From contig JAHBTE010000001.1 in assembly GCA_019638675.1 (NCBI GenBank), positions 342,605 to 406,604 on the forward strand: 64,000 nt of DNA, given 5' to 3'. The DNA comes from Fimbriimonadaceae bacterium. GTDB taxonomy: Bacteria > Armatimonadota > Fimbriimonadia > Fimbriimonadales > Fimbriimonadaceae. The notes under the pieces were generated by a model, which did no database searches, was not told the DNA's origin, and saw only the letters and a list, made by a program, of their open reading frames with translations. Every line of letters starts with the position of its first letter. Position 1 is the stretch's first letter. A program made the position numbers and the translations under genes. Shown one piece after another: positions 1-9,214 of the stretch.

Positions 1-233
1 ACATACAGGTTTCCGTCAGGCCCGAAAACAAGGCCTTGCGGTGCTCGCAATCCGCCCGAACCGGGGGCAATGAAGTCTCCTATATAAGCTCCCGTAAGCC
101 CGTCATAACGTTTAACTGAGTTAGTAGCTTGACTACTGACGTAAAAGTCCCTTGGCGCCGCTTCCGCGCTTAATGCCATTACAAAAGCAGTTGCTATAGC
201 TGCTTTCTTCAAAATTGAATGAATCTGAACCAT
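1..233 (-). CDS. Secreted NHL-like beta-propeller protein, N-terminal part only
   Basis: The reading frame opens with ATG at 233 and runs off the left edge, so only about 77 residues are seen. It begins with a clear signal peptide (two lysines, then a hydrophobic stretch ending in Ala-rich sequence). The mature part reads FYVSSQATNSVKRYDGLTG and later APQGLVFGPDGNLYV, the repeat style of NHL/SMP-30-like beta-propellers. These are usually extracytoplasmic. Neither the C terminus nor any sorting signal is visible, so the role is unknown. Confidence 0.75.
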   Translation of the reverse strand, partial: MVQIHSILKKAAIATAFVMALSAEAAPRDFYVSSQATNSVKRYDGLTGAYIGDFIAPGSGGLRAPQGLVFGPDGNLY

Positions 234-373
234 GAATTCCTCTCGCTAATCTTTCTATGCGTAAAGCACAACCTCAATTTCACTTGAAGCAACGTTAGCC
301 CAATGCGGACAATCTTCTAAATAGAATGGGACAATTCATTTCTAGTATATTTGCGGACTATTAGTCAGCAGAT

Positions 374-943
374 TTAGTCCCCTGACTTAGGCTCAAACCA
401 TAGTGCCGTTCTTGGCTCTGAGGGTTTATTTTTCTCTTTTTTTAAAACACTTACAGTTCCATCCGTTTCAAAATACGCCAACTCTATTTCATCTAAGAAC
501 CTGGCACCTGATTTTCGCAGTTCCATGTAAATCTCATCCATCGAAAGCATCGTTTTTTGAACCCCGTCATGGCAAAGTTCGCCATGCTCAACAATCTTGA
601 TGAGCTTGCCCTCAGTTAGTTTTTGAACCTTCCTAAAGCGACGGTTGATATGTGAAATGAGTTGGTGCATCAACACAACCAAAGTGATGACTAGCATGGC
701 GTGGAGTAGCGGCACGTCCGGCTGGAACATCGGGTCGCCCGCCGCTGACCCGAGTACGATGATCATCGCGAATTCAAAAAGCGTAAACTGCCCGGTTCCT
801 CTCTGCCCTACAACTCTCAGCAATCCAATAAAGAATACAAATAGGATCACCGTGCGGAATACTATTTCCAAAAGAAAAAGCGGCGGCTGGTCGCCCCAAA
901 ATATTCTGACTAAATCAAATTGATAATCCTGCATCGTTGACAT
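374..943 (-). CDS. DUF421 family membrane protein (YetF-like)
   Basis: Protein of 189 residues with about three hydrophobic segments in the first 100 residues, followed by a soluble C-terminal domain. The segment VGQRGTGQFTLFEFAMIIVL and the later KTMLSMDEIYMELRKSG match the layout of DUF421/YetF inner-membrane proteins: N-terminal helices, then a small cytoplasmic alpha/beta domain. The biochemical role of the family is unknown. A GGAG motif touches the ATG at 943 but lies about 9 nt before a second in-frame ATG at 934, which may be the real start. The gene stands alone, divergent from the yifB-like gene. Confidence 0.85.
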   Translation of the reverse strand: MSTMQDYQFDLVRIFWGDQPPLFLLEIVFRTVILFVFFIGLLRVVGQRGTGQFTLFEFAMIIVLGSAAGDPMFQPDVPLLHAMLVITLVVLMHQLISHINRRFRKVQKLTEGKLIKIVEHGELCHDGVQKTMLSMDEIYMELRKSGARFLDEIELAYFETDGTVSVLKKEKNKPSEPRTALWFEPKSGD

Positions 944-1065
944 TCTCCAAAATTTTTAGACGGCATCCATTTAAGGATTTCGAGAGAGCGACTGCTTCTT
1001 TATAAATTGTTTACTCGCTTGAATCAGAACCAAGAATCACTTGCCGCTGGGTAATCTTCCGGCAA

Positions 1066-2574
1066 ATGGTCGCGCAAGCCCACTCGGCAGCTTTGGTTGG
1101 TATCGACGCGCTGCCAATTATTGTTGAAGTTGATCTGCGCGGCGGAATGTTTAAGTTTATTCTCGTCGGTTTGCCCGATAAGGCAGTTCAAGAATCTCAA
1201 GAGCGGGTTCCCACCGCAATTCGTAATTCTGGATTGACCTTTCCGAACGGACTGATTGTCTGCAATCTTGCCCCGGGAGATGTTCGCAAGGAAGGCCCGT
1301 CACTCGACCTCCCGATAGCAGTCGCCGTTCTTGCGGTCAGCGGGCAGATCGCTAGTAATGCGTTAGCAGATACGATCATCGTCGGCGAACTTGCCCTGGA
1401 TGGTGCACTTCGCCGAGTTGATGGAGCAGTGAATATCGCGCTGATGGCCCACGCTCAAGGAGCAAAACGACTGATCTTGCCGAAGGTCAACGCGGCAGAG
1501 GCGGCGATCATCCCCGACCTTGAAGTGTACGGATTAAACACTTTGCTAGAAGTCGTTGAACTGCTCAACGGCAGTCTGGTGTACCAGCCACACAATATCG
1601 CTAGCGAACCGAGTCAGCAAGATGTCAAGTTCCCCGTCGACTATTCCGACGTGAAAGGGCAAGCGCAAGCGATTCGCGCACTCGAAATCGCGGCGGCGGG
1701 GGGCCATAACATCCTCATGACCGGCCCGCCGGGAAGTGGAAAAACCATGCTCGCAAGGCGACTGCCGACGATTCTGCCACCCCTCAGCCTGCAAGAATCC
1801 ATTGCGGTCACCCGGATTTATTCATCGGCTGGAGAACAAGGTGAAAACGCAGGATTGGTCTGGCGTCGTCCTTTTCGCTCGCCACACCATGCAACGAGCT
1901 ACGCGGCGATTGTCGGTGGCGGCAAAACCCCAAAACCCGGCGAAGTTTCCTTGGCTCACCACGGAGTTCTGTTTCTCGACGAAATGCCAGAATTTGGGCG
2001 GGATGTGTTAGAAGCCCTCCGCCAGCCGCTCGAAGATGGCGTCGTCACCGTCGCCCGTGTGCAGTCAACACTCACATTTCCCGCCGAAGCAATGTTGGTC
2101 GGGGCGATGAACCCATGTCCGTGCGGATTCAAGGGTTATCCAGAAGCAAACTGCGTTGGAGCCGCTCAATGCCTTAAATACGGGGCCAAAATTTCCGGCC
2201 CGCTTCTCGACCGGATCGACCTCCATGTTACAGTTCCGCGACTAAAGCCAGAAGAACTCACACAGATTCCCAATGGAACTCCCAGTGCAGAGATTCGGGA
2301 GCGGGTTATCGCGGCTCGTGCACTGCAAGAAGCCCGGCTAGGCTCTCATAACATCAATGCCAAGATGACTCCCCGTCAGCTCAAGGAACTGATCGTTATG
2401 GACGACGAGTGCAAAAGCTTTATGCAGATTGCGGCAAATAAATTGAGTTTGTCTGCCAGAGTTTTCGACCGGCTCTTGAAGGTCGCGCAAACAATCGCCG
2501 ATCTAAATGGAAGCGACCGAATTACCAAGCAGAATCTCGCCGAAGCGGTGCAATACCGTTCAACTAACGACTAA
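1066..2574 (+). CDS. YifB/ComM-family Mg-chelatase-like AAA+ ATPase
   Basis: Protein of 502 residues, the usual length of the family. An N-terminal Lon-S16-like (ChlI) domain spans about residues 1-170. An AAA+ module follows, with Walker A GPPGSGKT near 220-227, Walker B LFLDEMPEF near 305 and a Cys cluster beginning NPCPCGFKG. The C-terminal Mg-chelatase helical domain ends the protein. Relatives (ComM) act as branch-migration helicases that help integrate incoming DNA in natural transformation. Given the type IV pilus genes later in the window, a transformation role is plausible but inferred. Confidence 0.93.
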   Translation: MVAQAHSAALVGIDALPIIVEVDLRGGMFKFILVGLPDKAVQESQERVPTAIRNSGLTFPNGLIVCNLAPGDVRKEGPSLDLPIAVAVLAVSGQIASNALADTIIVGELALDGALRRVDGAVNIALMAHAQGAKRLILPKVNAAEAAIIPDLEVYGLNTLLEVVELLNGSLVYQPHNIASEPSQQDVKFPVDYSDVKGQAQAIRALEIAAAGGHNILMTGPPGSGKTMLARRLPTILPPLSLQESIAVTRIYSSAGEQGENAGLVWRRPFRSPHHATSYAAIVGGGKTPKPGEVSLAHHGVLFLDEMPEFGRDVLEALRQPLEDGVVTVARVQSTLTFPAEAMLVGAMNPCPCGFKGYPEANCVGAAQCLKYGAKISGPLLDRIDLHVTVPRLKPEELTQIPNGTPSAEIRERVIAARALQEARLGSHNINAKMTPRQLKELIVMDDECKSFMQIAANKLSLSARVFDRLLKVAQTIADLNGSDRITKQNLAEAVQYRSTND

Positions 2575-2636
2575 TCCACCGTTCCGGGAAAAGTAGGAAT
2601 CGAACCGCTCCAAAACACCGTAAAATAGGGCAGTCC

Positions 2637-2981
2637 ATGAAGCCCGACTTCAAAATCTCCCGCGACGTTGCCCTCGGCGTGCCGAACATTGAATCCGCTG
2701 AAAAATTCTACGTCGATGTCCTTGGCTTCACCATCAAAAACAAGAATTCCGATTGGACGCAGTTGGAATCGAAAGACGGCGCGATAACTTTCTATCTGTG
2801 CCAAGACGATGTTCAAGCCCCGGCATTTTGTTTAACCGTCCCCGACGTCGAAAAAGCCACCGATTACTTAATCGAAAACGGTTGCGAGCTAGAGCCTGAC
2901 CTCACGAACGAAACTGGCGAAGTATTTATCCGTGACCCACACGGTTATCTCTTCAATATATATCCAAGGAGCAAAGCGTGA
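2637..2981 (+). CDS. VOC family (glyoxalase/bleomycin resistance-like) protein
   Basis: Protein of 114 residues with one vicinal-oxygen-chelate fold: an N-terminal beta-alpha-beta start (ALGVPNIESAEKFYVDVLGF) and a C-terminal FIRDPHGYLFNIYP strand with the conserved Asp-Pro-x-Gly turn. VOC proteins are metal-dependent lyases, dioxygenases or drug-binding proteins; the substrate cannot be read here. Its stop overlaps the GTG start of the DUF4127 gene by 4 nt, so it heads a translationally coupled run. Confidence 0.85.
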   Translation: MKPDFKISRDVALGVPNIESAEKFYVDVLGFTIKNKNSDWTQLESKDGAITFYLCQDDVQAPAFCLTVPDVEKATDYLIENGCELEPDLTNETGEVFIRDPHGYLFNIYPRSKA

Positions 2982-4579
2982 GACCAATTCTTGTCGGCAT
3001 GGCGATCCTGTTTGGATGCTTGGCTCAGGCGCAAAACAAGCGAATTCTCCTCATCCCCGTGGATGACCGTCCGGCTGTGACCCACTTTGCTCAAATGATT
3101 GGCAACATTGCCGACGTTGAGGTCGTCACTCCGCCAACCCCTTTCCTCGGAAAGTTCAAACAACCTGGTTCGCCTGATTCGATTTTGTTGTGGTTGAAGG
3201 GGCAGGACTTATCGCAGTACGACGCCGTCGTTTTGAGTGCAGATATGATCGCCTACGGAGGATTGATCGCCTCCCGCACCGACCGATCTTCCCAAAACCT
3301 TGCGATGAACCGTTTGCGCGAACTTTGGCGCATCCGAAAAACTTCTTATGCAACTCCGTTTTACGTGTTTAGCACCCTCACGCGCATAGCTCCTACCGCT
3401 GTCGCAGAAAACCGAGCTTGGCGCAACGATCTCGCTAACTGGGCGATCAATCAAGAAAAATACGACCTGTACAAAGATCCGGAAGCAAAGCGCAAAGCCG
3501 CGGCGCTCGCCGCCCGAGTGCCAGCCGAAGAACTTGCCCGTTACAAATCAGTTCGGTCACGCAATGTGGCTATCCAAACCGAACTGCTGAAAATGACTTA
3601 CCACGGGGCGTTTAACCACCTCACTTTTGGTCAAGATGATGCCGCCGCAGTTGGCCCGCACATTCGGGAAATCGCTTCCCTCAACCGCGAGGTTGACCGG
3701 CTCAAGCTCGGTAATCGATCCCAGTTCTGCATGGGGATTGACCAGATTTCTAACTGCCTCATCAGCCGTGTGCTGTGCGACCAAGCCAAATGGAATCCCA
3801 CCGTCGCGATCCGATACGCGGATGCCAATGGGCCAAACAAAGTTGCCGCCTACGAAACTGAACCAATTCGTGAATCTCTGCGTGACCAAATCGAAACTTC
3901 CGGCGCGATTGTCACTACCGACCAAGATAAGGCCGATTACATTCTGTTCCTCAACACCCCCGAGCCGAACCAGTATTCGTTTGATGAGTTCGTTCGCGAA
4001 ATGTCGGCCGACATCACCGCCGGCAAACACATCGCCGTAGCCGATACCAATCTCGGCTGGAGCGGAACCGCTGATCCGGCGCTGTTTGCCGCGCTTACCA
4101 AATCTCGCCAAGGCCCTCAACTTGTGAGCTATGCAGGCTGGAACACCGCCGGGAACACGATGGGAACCACGATTCCTGCCGCTAACGCCTATCTACTCGC
4201 CCTTCACACTGGCGTGGATGGTTTGAACCGAGAAACCGCGGCTCGCAAGTTTGTTCTCCACCGTTTGGTTACAGATTATTTCTACAACCGCTACGTGCGA
4301 CCCGAAGCCTATCGCATGATTGAAAAAATGCAAGATGGCAACCGGGAAGAAATTTCGAAAACTGAGGATTACGACATCGTTGCCGAATACGTCAAGAAGG
4401 ATATGGAAGCGCGGCTACGGCAAACGTTCCTTGACCAAATGGTTGCCAATCCTTTCAAAGTAAAGGATCGGATTTATCATGTTGTCCAAGTCAAAGACAT
4501 CGTGGTAGAACTCCCTTGGCCGCGGGCGTACGAGGTTCATTTGGACTTTAACTTAGAGGTTCGGGAGGAGAAGCAGTGA
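2978..4579 (+). CDS. DUF4127 family secreted protein
   Basis: Protein of 533 residues. The GTG start at 2978 is supported by AAGGAG seven bases upstream and by the 4-nt overlap with the VOC gene. A short signal peptide (ILVGMAILFGCLAQAQ) precedes the family opening RILLIPVDDRPAV. Other family-like pieces include ADMIAYGGLIASR and VADTNLGWSGTADPAL, and the C terminus is Trp/Pro-rich (ELPWPRAYEVHLDFN). DUF4127 proteins have no assigned reaction; the layout suggests a periplasmic or secreted enzyme. The gene overlaps the next by 4 nt. Confidence 0.88.
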   Translation: MRPILVGMAILFGCLAQAQNKRILLIPVDDRPAVTHFAQMIGNIADVEVVTPPTPFLGKFKQPGSPDSILLWLKGQDLSQYDAVVLSADMIAYGGLIASRTDRSSQNLAMNRLRELWRIRKTSYATPFYVFSTLTRIAPTAVAENRAWRNDLANWAINQEKYDLYKDPEAKRKAAALAARVPAEELARYKSVRSRNVAIQTELLKMTYHGAFNHLTFGQDDAAAVGPHIREIASLNREVDRLKLGNRSQFCMGIDQISNCLISRVLCDQAKWNPTVAIRYADANGPNKVAAYETEPIRESLRDQIETSGAIVTTDQDKADYILFLNTPEPNQYSFDEFVREMSADITAGKHIAVADTNLGWSGTADPALFAALTKSRQGPQLVSYAGWNTAGNTMGTTIPAANAYLLALHTGVDGLNRETAARKFVLHRLVTDYFYNRYVRPEAYRMIEKMQDGNREEISKTEDYDIVAEYVKKDMEARLRQTFLDQMVANPFKVKDRIYHVVQVKDIVVELPWPRAYEVHLDFNLEVREEKQ

Positions 4580-5265
4580 TTCTTCCTCTGTTTACCTTTC
4601 TGCTCGCTCATCAGCAAAGTGAGCCGAGCTATCCGCCGCTCGTACCGCCAACCGAGGAAGAGCATGCTAAGGCAGTTGAGTTATGGAATCTAGCAAGAAA
4701 ATCTCACGGATTTGATCGTCAATATTCTAGTCGTAACCTTGGTTACTTTTTTCAAAGAACACCTGGCACTGACGGCGACGGATTATATGTAGTTGTGTTC
4801 AATGGCTCTTATGCGCGAGAACATTGCTTTCAACCAAAGAAGCCTACTGAAGGTGGCTATGATATCGGACCTGTTTCGTACAATGAATTCTTCAATTTGC
4901 CTCCTGAGACACGTGAAAAGGAAGAGCGTAGTCAGGCTATTCGCATTCTTTCTTATCCGGCATCGTTCCTACAGCTAAAGCCCGAAAACATTACCCGCCC
5001 AGTTGATGGCTATGGGTTTGAGATCCATCGCGAGGGAATTACGATTCGCGTATTCCTCAATAAGGGCACAAATGATGTGAACCGAGTTCAATATCAAGAA
5101 TATATTGCTGGTGACCTTAAATGGATTACTAAGAGGTACTTCTTGGCGGCTTTCACATATTTCAAATACTATTTGCCTCAAGCATGGATCACAGACGACG
5201 GCGACGGCAATTACGGCCCGGTGTTCAATGTGAGGGTTGCCGATGAGGGTGGTTTCCTCAGATAA
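4576..5265 (+). CDS. Hypothetical secreted protein
   Basis: Protein of 229 residues not recognised as a known family. The GTG start at 4576 has an excellent GGAGG seven bases upstream, inside the end of the DUF4127 gene. A short hydrophobic leader (ILPLFTFLLA) suggests export. The mature protein is rich in aromatic and charged residues and has an acidic Asp-Gly-rich patch near the end (ITDDGDGNYGPVFNVRV) that could bind a metal. The coupling suggests it works with the DUF4127 protein. Confidence 0.8.
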   Translation: MILPLFTFLLAHQQSEPSYPPLVPPTEEEHAKAVELWNLARKSHGFDRQYSSRNLGYFFQRTPGTDGDGLYVVVFNGSYAREHCFQPKKPTEGGYDIGPVSYNEFFNLPPETREKEERSQAIRILSYPASFLQLKPENITRPVDGYGFEIHREGITIRVFLNKGTNDVNRVQYQEYIAGDLKWITKRYFLAAFTYFKYYLPQAWITDDGDGNYGPVFNVRVADEGGFLR

Positions 5266-5267
5266 AA

Positions 5268-5903
5268 ATGACTGGATTCATCAATCATAAGGTCGAGAGT
5301 AATCAGTTCGTCATCTACGCCCCGCGTGAAATAGTGACGCCTGCGCCAGCGATCCTCTTTCTCCACGGGCGGGGAGAATCAGGAACTGACGGAATCAAAC
5401 AAACCGCAATCGGCCTCAGCCACGCCATCCGCATGAAAGCCGCCGATTGGCCTTTCATTGTGATCTGCCCGCAAAAGCCGGAGTTCGACACGCTCTGGCC
5501 CACTTACGTTGACCGAATCAACCAAGCCCTCACTTTTGCCGAGCAGAATTACAAAATCGACCCTCACCGACGGTACATCACAGGCCTTTCACAAGGCGGG
5601 CACGGAACTTTCCAATTAGCCACTTCGCTTGATTGGCAGTTCGCCGCCGCGGCTCCCGTTTGTGGATGGATCACCGATCCGGAGGCGCCAAAACGACTCA
5701 CTCAGATTCCGCTCTGGGCGTTTCATGGTGATGCCGATCCGGTCATCAAAGTCGAAGAATCCCGCAACGCGGTTGCGGCGATCAATGCGGCGGGCGGAAA
5801 CGCCAAGCTCACAGAGTTCAAAGGCGTCACCCACAATTCATGGGATGACGCCTATCAAAAATCAGGGCTCGCGGAATGGCTTCTTAGCCATTCGCTAGAT
5901 TAG
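5268..5903 (+). CDS. Alpha/beta hydrolase (esterase/dienelactone hydrolase-like)
   Basis: Protein of 211 residues with a full serine-hydrolase triad arrangement: oxyanion-hole segment LFLHGRGESG, nucleophile elbow GLSQGGHG, acid residue in AFHGDADPVI and His in GVTHNSWDDAY. It resembles small phospholipase/carboxylesterase-like or PHB-depolymerase-like esterases. No signal peptide is visible, so it is probably cytoplasmic. It starts 2 nt after the preceding gene and ends the coupled run. Its stop overlaps the stop of the convergent dps gene. Confidence 0.88.
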   Translation: MTGFINHKVESNQFVIYAPREIVTPAPAILFLHGRGESGTDGIKQTAIGLSHAIRMKAADWPFIVICPQKPEFDTLWPTYVDRINQALTFAEQNYKIDPHRRYITGLSQGGHGTFQLATSLDWQFAAAAPVCGWITDPEAPKRLTQIPLWAFHGDADPVIKVEESRNAVAAINAAGGNAKLTEFKGVTHNSWDDAYQKSGLAEWLLSHSLD

Positions 5904-6634
5904 CCGTTTGCCTTTACGTTGAACTGCCGTCGTCGACCGCCGCCAGTTGGTTCGGCTGGAGCCGCCGCTTTCACGGGTTTTGGTGCCGCCGCTTTTGGAG
6001 CAGATGCTTTCTTTTCCTTTTTCGGTTTAGATTCTTTCGCCTTTGGAACTTCCTTTACCTTTTCAGGTTTTGCCTTCTTTTCCGCGACTTTAGGAGCTTC
6101 CGCTTGCTTTTCTTTGACTTCTTCAAGCGCGGTCTTTTTGGCCCCCATCTGACCGAGCATGCTGTCCCACATCCAGGCGACTTTTTCGTGAACCTGTAAC
6201 CGGGCGATCAGCATATCCTCGCTACCGTAGTCGTCCAGATCGTCCATTGTGTCGATTTCTTTTCGGAGCAATTTGGCCATTTCTTGGTTGGCATCAACCA
6301 GCGCTTGAACCATAGCGGCATCATCGTTTCCGTTTAAGCCTTCTTTGATGCGGGCGAGTTTGAGGTATTCCGCCATGGAACCAGGAGCAGTTGCACCTAG
6401 CGCACGGATTCGTTCGGCGATTTCATCAACCGCCATAAAAAGCTCGTTGTACTGTTCTTCACTCAGCTTATGGATGCCGACAAAACTTGCGCCCACTACA
6501 TGCCAGTGCACGTTTTGGGTTTTCAACATCAATACATAAGTGTCTGCCAATACTTTGGAAAGGCTTTCTGCCGCGGCCCGGTTGTTCATATCAATTCTCG
6601 TTAGTCTATCATACGCCTTACCTGAATTCGCCAT
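5900..6634 (-). CDS. dps: Dps family ferritin-like protein with Lys/Ala/Pro-rich tail
   Basis: Protein of 244 residues. Residues about 16-160 form a Dps four-helix ferritin-like domain. His43, His55, Asp70 and Glu74 follow the spacing of the Dps ferroxidase ligands at the dimer interface. Dps cages oxidise and store iron using peroxide and can coat DNA in starvation. Residues 165-244 are a low-complexity tail packed with Lys, Ala and Pro (repeated PKA/KKEKK-like units) resembling histone H1 tails, ending in GGGRRRQFNVKANG. Such tails probably strengthen DNA binding; this is inference. Convergent with the hydrolase gene. Confidence 0.92.
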   Translation of the reverse strand: MANSGKAYDRLTRIDMNNRAAAESLSKVLADTYVLMLKTQNVHWHVVGASFVGIHKLSEEQYNELFMAVDEIAERIRALGATAPGSMAEYLKLARIKEGLNGNDDAAMVQALVDANQEMAKLLRKEIDTMDDLDDYGSEDMLIARLQVHEKVAWMWDSMLGQMGAKKTALEEVKEKQAEAPKVAEKKAKPEKVKEVPKAKESKPKKEKKASAPKAAAPKPVKAAAPAEPTGGGRRRQFNVKANG

Positions 6635-6683
6635 TCACGCGTCCTAAAACCAAAACCATGTAGACACATGGTAACATTGCCGA

Positions 6684-7283
6684 ATGATCGCCCGACTGCG
6701 GGGTGAGGTGATTGAAACCTCAAATCAACGGCTTGTTATCCTCTGCCACGGCGTGGGGTACGAGGTAAACGTGCCAGAAACAGTGGCGATTGAACTCGGC
6801 ATCATTGGCGAAACCGTTGACCTCTACACCAAGCAAGTTATCCGGGAAGATGAACACAACCTCTATGGGTTCGCCACCGCTCGACAAAAGCGGTTGTTTG
6901 AACTTTTGCGTGAAGTCAAAGGGTGCGGATCAAAAACTTCGCTCGGAGTGATCAGCACGTTGGGCGAATCGGGTGCCGTGCAATCCATCGCCGCTTCCGA
7001 TGCAAAATCTTTAGCACTGACTCCCGGGATTGGGCTTCGCCTCGCCGAGCGAATTATTCTTGAACTCAAAGACAAAATTCTAGAACTGCAAGTCGGAACA
7101 ATGCCCGGAAAGGCAATCGCAACTGTCATCCGACCAACACCGCAGGACGATCCGCTCGCCGAAGCACTCATTTCCCTTGGCTACAAACGGAATGAATTCG
7201 AAGATGCGGCGGCGGCGGCCCGTGAAGAATCTGATGACCTCGGCCAGCAAGTTCGCATCGCACTCAAGAGGCTGAGTAAATGA
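6684..7283 (+). CDS. ruvA: Holliday junction branch migration protein RuvA
   Basis: Protein of 199 residues, the normal RuvA length. It opens with the OB-fold signature [11 protein letters not shown] and has paired helix-hairpin-helix segments ([17 protein letters not shown] and [20 protein letters not shown]) plus a C-terminal three-helix domain that contacts RuvB ([15 protein letters not shown]). RuvA tetramers hold the four-way junction while RuvB pulls DNA. It overlaps ruvB by 4 nt. No RuvC is found here. Confidence 0.96.
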   Translation: MIARLRGEVIETSNQRLVILCHGVGYEVNVPETVAIELGIIGETVDLYTKQVIREDEHNLYGFATARQKRLFELLREVKGCGSKTSLGVISTLGESGAVQSIAASDAKSLALTPGIGLRLAERIILELKDKILELQVGTMPGKAIATVIRPTPQDDPLAEALISLGYKRNEFEDAAAAAREESDDLGQQVRIALKRLSK

Positions 7284-8305
7284 ACCGGAGCGATGAACTC
7301 AATCCCGAACCAATGATTGGGGATGAAGAACTTTCTATCCGCCCACGGTTGCTCAAAGAGTTCATCGGGCAAGATGATATCAAATCCAACCTCAACGTAT
7401 TCTTGACCGCCGCCAAACAACGGGAAGAATCGCTCGATCACTTGTTGCTTTACGGCCCACCGGGGCTAGGCAAAACCACCCTCGCCCACATTGTCGCCAC
7501 CGAAATGGGGGCGACGTTGCACGTCACTTCTGGCCCTGCTATCGTCCGCCCCGGCGATTTGGTGGGAATCCTCACCAACCTCGATCCTGGTTCGGTTTTA
7601 TTCATTGACGAAATCCATCGGCTCTCCCGCCAGGTGGAAGAAATCCTTTACCCCGCGATGGAAGACCGCAAGGTGGATATCATGATCGGGCAAGGGCCAG
7701 CCGCTCGATCCATTCGCTTGGATGTGCCTTCGTTTACTGTTGTTGGAGCCACCACTCGCCAAGGATTGCTCACTGGGCCACTACGCGACCGGTTTGGCAT
7801 TGTTATGAACTTTGGGTTCTACGACGACACTGCGCTAGATCATATCGTGCGCCGATCTTCGACCATTTTAGGAATCGAAGTCGATGCCAGCGGCTCGGCG
7901 ATGATCGCGGCAAAATCGCGCGGCACTCCACGCATTGCCAACCGACTTCTCCGCCGGATCCGCGACTTCGCCCAAGTTGATGGCCATACAATCATCACCG
8001 CTCCAGTTGCGGAAAAAGCACTCAAAGCACTCGGAATCGATGAACTCGGGCTGGATCGCCTTGACCGCCTGGTGCTTGAAGCGATCATCAAAAAATATAA
8101 AGGCGGGCCAGTTGGATTAGAAACGATCGCGGCTTCAACGGGCGAAGATTCCGGAACGATCGAAGACGTTTGTGAACCATTTCTTTTGCAGTGCGGATTA
8201 CTGGCAAGGACTCCACGCGGACGAGTTGCCACGCACCACGCGTTTCAGCATTTAGGTCTGCCGATGCCAAAGAATTCTGCTAATCCGACGCTGGATTTGG
8301 AGTAA
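7280..8305 (+). CDS. ruvB: Holliday junction DNA helicase RuvB
   Basis: Protein of 341 residues with the AAA+ core of RuvB: Walker [10 protein letters not shown] at 59-67, Walker B LFIDE at 107-111 and sensor-1 region [11 protein letters not shown], then the C-terminal winged-helix domain ending in [16 protein letters not shown]. RuvB forms the hexameric motors that drive branch migration with RuvA. It starts inside the ruvA stop (ATGA), so the pair is translationally coupled. Confidence 0.97.
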   Translation: MNRSDELNPEPMIGDEELSIRPRLLKEFIGQDDIKSNLNVFLTAAKQREESLDHLLLYGPPGLGKTTLAHIVATEMGATLHVTSGPAIVRPGDLVGILTNLDPGSVLFIDEIHRLSRQVEEILYPAMEDRKVDIMIGQGPAARSIRLDVPSFTVVGATTRQGLLTGPLRDRFGIVMNFGFYDDTALDHIVRRSSTILGIEVDASGSAMIAAKSRGTPRIANRLLRRIRDFAQVDGHTIITAPVAEKALKALGIDELGLDRLDRLVLEAIIKKYKGGPVGLETIAASTGEDSGTIEDVCEPFLLQCGLLARTPRGRVATHHAFQHLGLPMPKNSANPTLDLE

Positions 8306-8307
8306 AG

Positions 8308-8763
8308 ATGCCTCCACAGCCCACTGTGCGTTGGCTTAAACGGAACCATGCGCTCAAGCCAGTTGAAGCCGCCCGCCAGTGGATTGCCCTCAACTACGAT
8401 CAGCCGATTACGATTCAAAGAGCCGCACAGATCGCGGGTTATTCCACAAGCCACTTTACAAAGCTATTCATTGATTTTTATGGTGAATCCCCACGAGATT
8501 TCCTTGCCAATCTTCGTATCAAAAAGGCTTTGAGGCTACTCGCCACTCAGAGCGTGTCTGTTCAGGAAATTGCGATGGAAGTGGGCTACTCATCCTTCCC
8601 GACTTTTTCAAACCGGTTCAAGGAACTCACTGGTTCCACTCCCGCTGAGTTCAAGAAGTCTGCAAAAAGCCACCTTTCGCAAACTGGTCAGCCAGTCAAC
8701 CCGGTCATTCCCGGTTGCCTTTCTCAATCCTTCCAGCTACCAAAAAATCACAAACCAGAATAA
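8308..8763 (+). CDS. AraC family transcriptional regulator (DNA-binding domain only)
   Basis: Protein of 151 residues made almost entirely of an AraC/XylS two-HTH domain: first helix-turn-helix around AAQIAGYSTSHFTKLF, second around VQEIAMEVGYSSFPTFSNRF, ending in FKELTGSTPAEFKK. No effector-binding domain is present. GGAG lies five bases before the ATG, and the gene starts 2 nt after ruvB. The VOC gene follows after 37 nt; AraC-VOC pairs are common and the regulator may control that neighbour, which is inference. Confidence 0.88.
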   Translation: MPPQPTVRWLKRNHALKPVEAARQWIALNYDQPITIQRAAQIAGYSTSHFTKLFIDFYGESPRDFLANLRIKKALRLLATQSVSVQEIAMEVGYSSFPTFSNRFKELTGSTPAEFKKSAKSHLSQTGQPVNPVIPGCLSQSFQLPKNHKPE

Positions 8764-8800
8764 CTTTTATCTGTTGAGCTTCTGGCATTCTGTAACCGAA

Positions 8801-9208
8801 ATGGTTACCAAACTCTCACACGCTACGATCTTGGTTCTTGACCAAGATATTGCTTATGACTTTTATGTCAACAAGCTTGGATTTGAAGTCCGGACAGATG
8901 CCACGATGGATAACGGTTTTCGATGGCTGACGGTTGGCCCTAAAACCCAGCCCGACCTTGAAATTGTATTGATGAAGGTCATGGCAAGCCCCATGCTCAG
9001 CGAAGAGCATGCGAAGATGATTCAAGAGCTTGTTTCCGCCGGAGCACTTGGGGCTGGAGTTTTCGAATGCGACGACTGCGACGCCACCTACGCCGAGCTC
9101 GTTGCGAAAGGAGTCGAGTTCAAAACCGAACCCACTCAACAGTTTTATGGCAAAGAAGCGATCATGAAAGATCCTTTCGGCAACTGGTTCAGCATGACTT
9201 CGCACTAA
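8801..9208 (+). CDS. VOC family protein
   Basis: Protein of 135 residues from the ATG at 8801. The open frame extends further upstream to 8570, but that part is the out-of-frame shadow of the AraC gene. The fold signature is plain: TILVLDQDIAYDFYVNKLGF at the start and AIMKDPFGNWFSM at the end. Members with this ending resemble glyoxalase-like proteins of the PhnB/YaeR group. The substrate is unknown. Confidence 0.85.
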   Translation: MVTKLSHATILVLDQDIAYDFYVNKLGFEVRTDATMDNGFRWLTVGPKTQPDLEIVLMKVMASPMLSEEHAKMIQELVSAGALGAGVFECDDCDATYAELVAKGVEFKTEPTQQFYGKEAIMKDPFGNWFSMTSH

Positions 9209-9214
9209 AAGAGA

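Noticed and set aside
3557-4120. Long antisense open frame within the DUF4127 gene
   Set aside because: No recognisable domain and codon pattern explained by the opposite strand.
8570-8800. Upstream part of the open frame leading into the second VOC gene
   Set aside because: It lies inside the AraC gene in another frame and carries no family sequence; the VOC start is at 8801.
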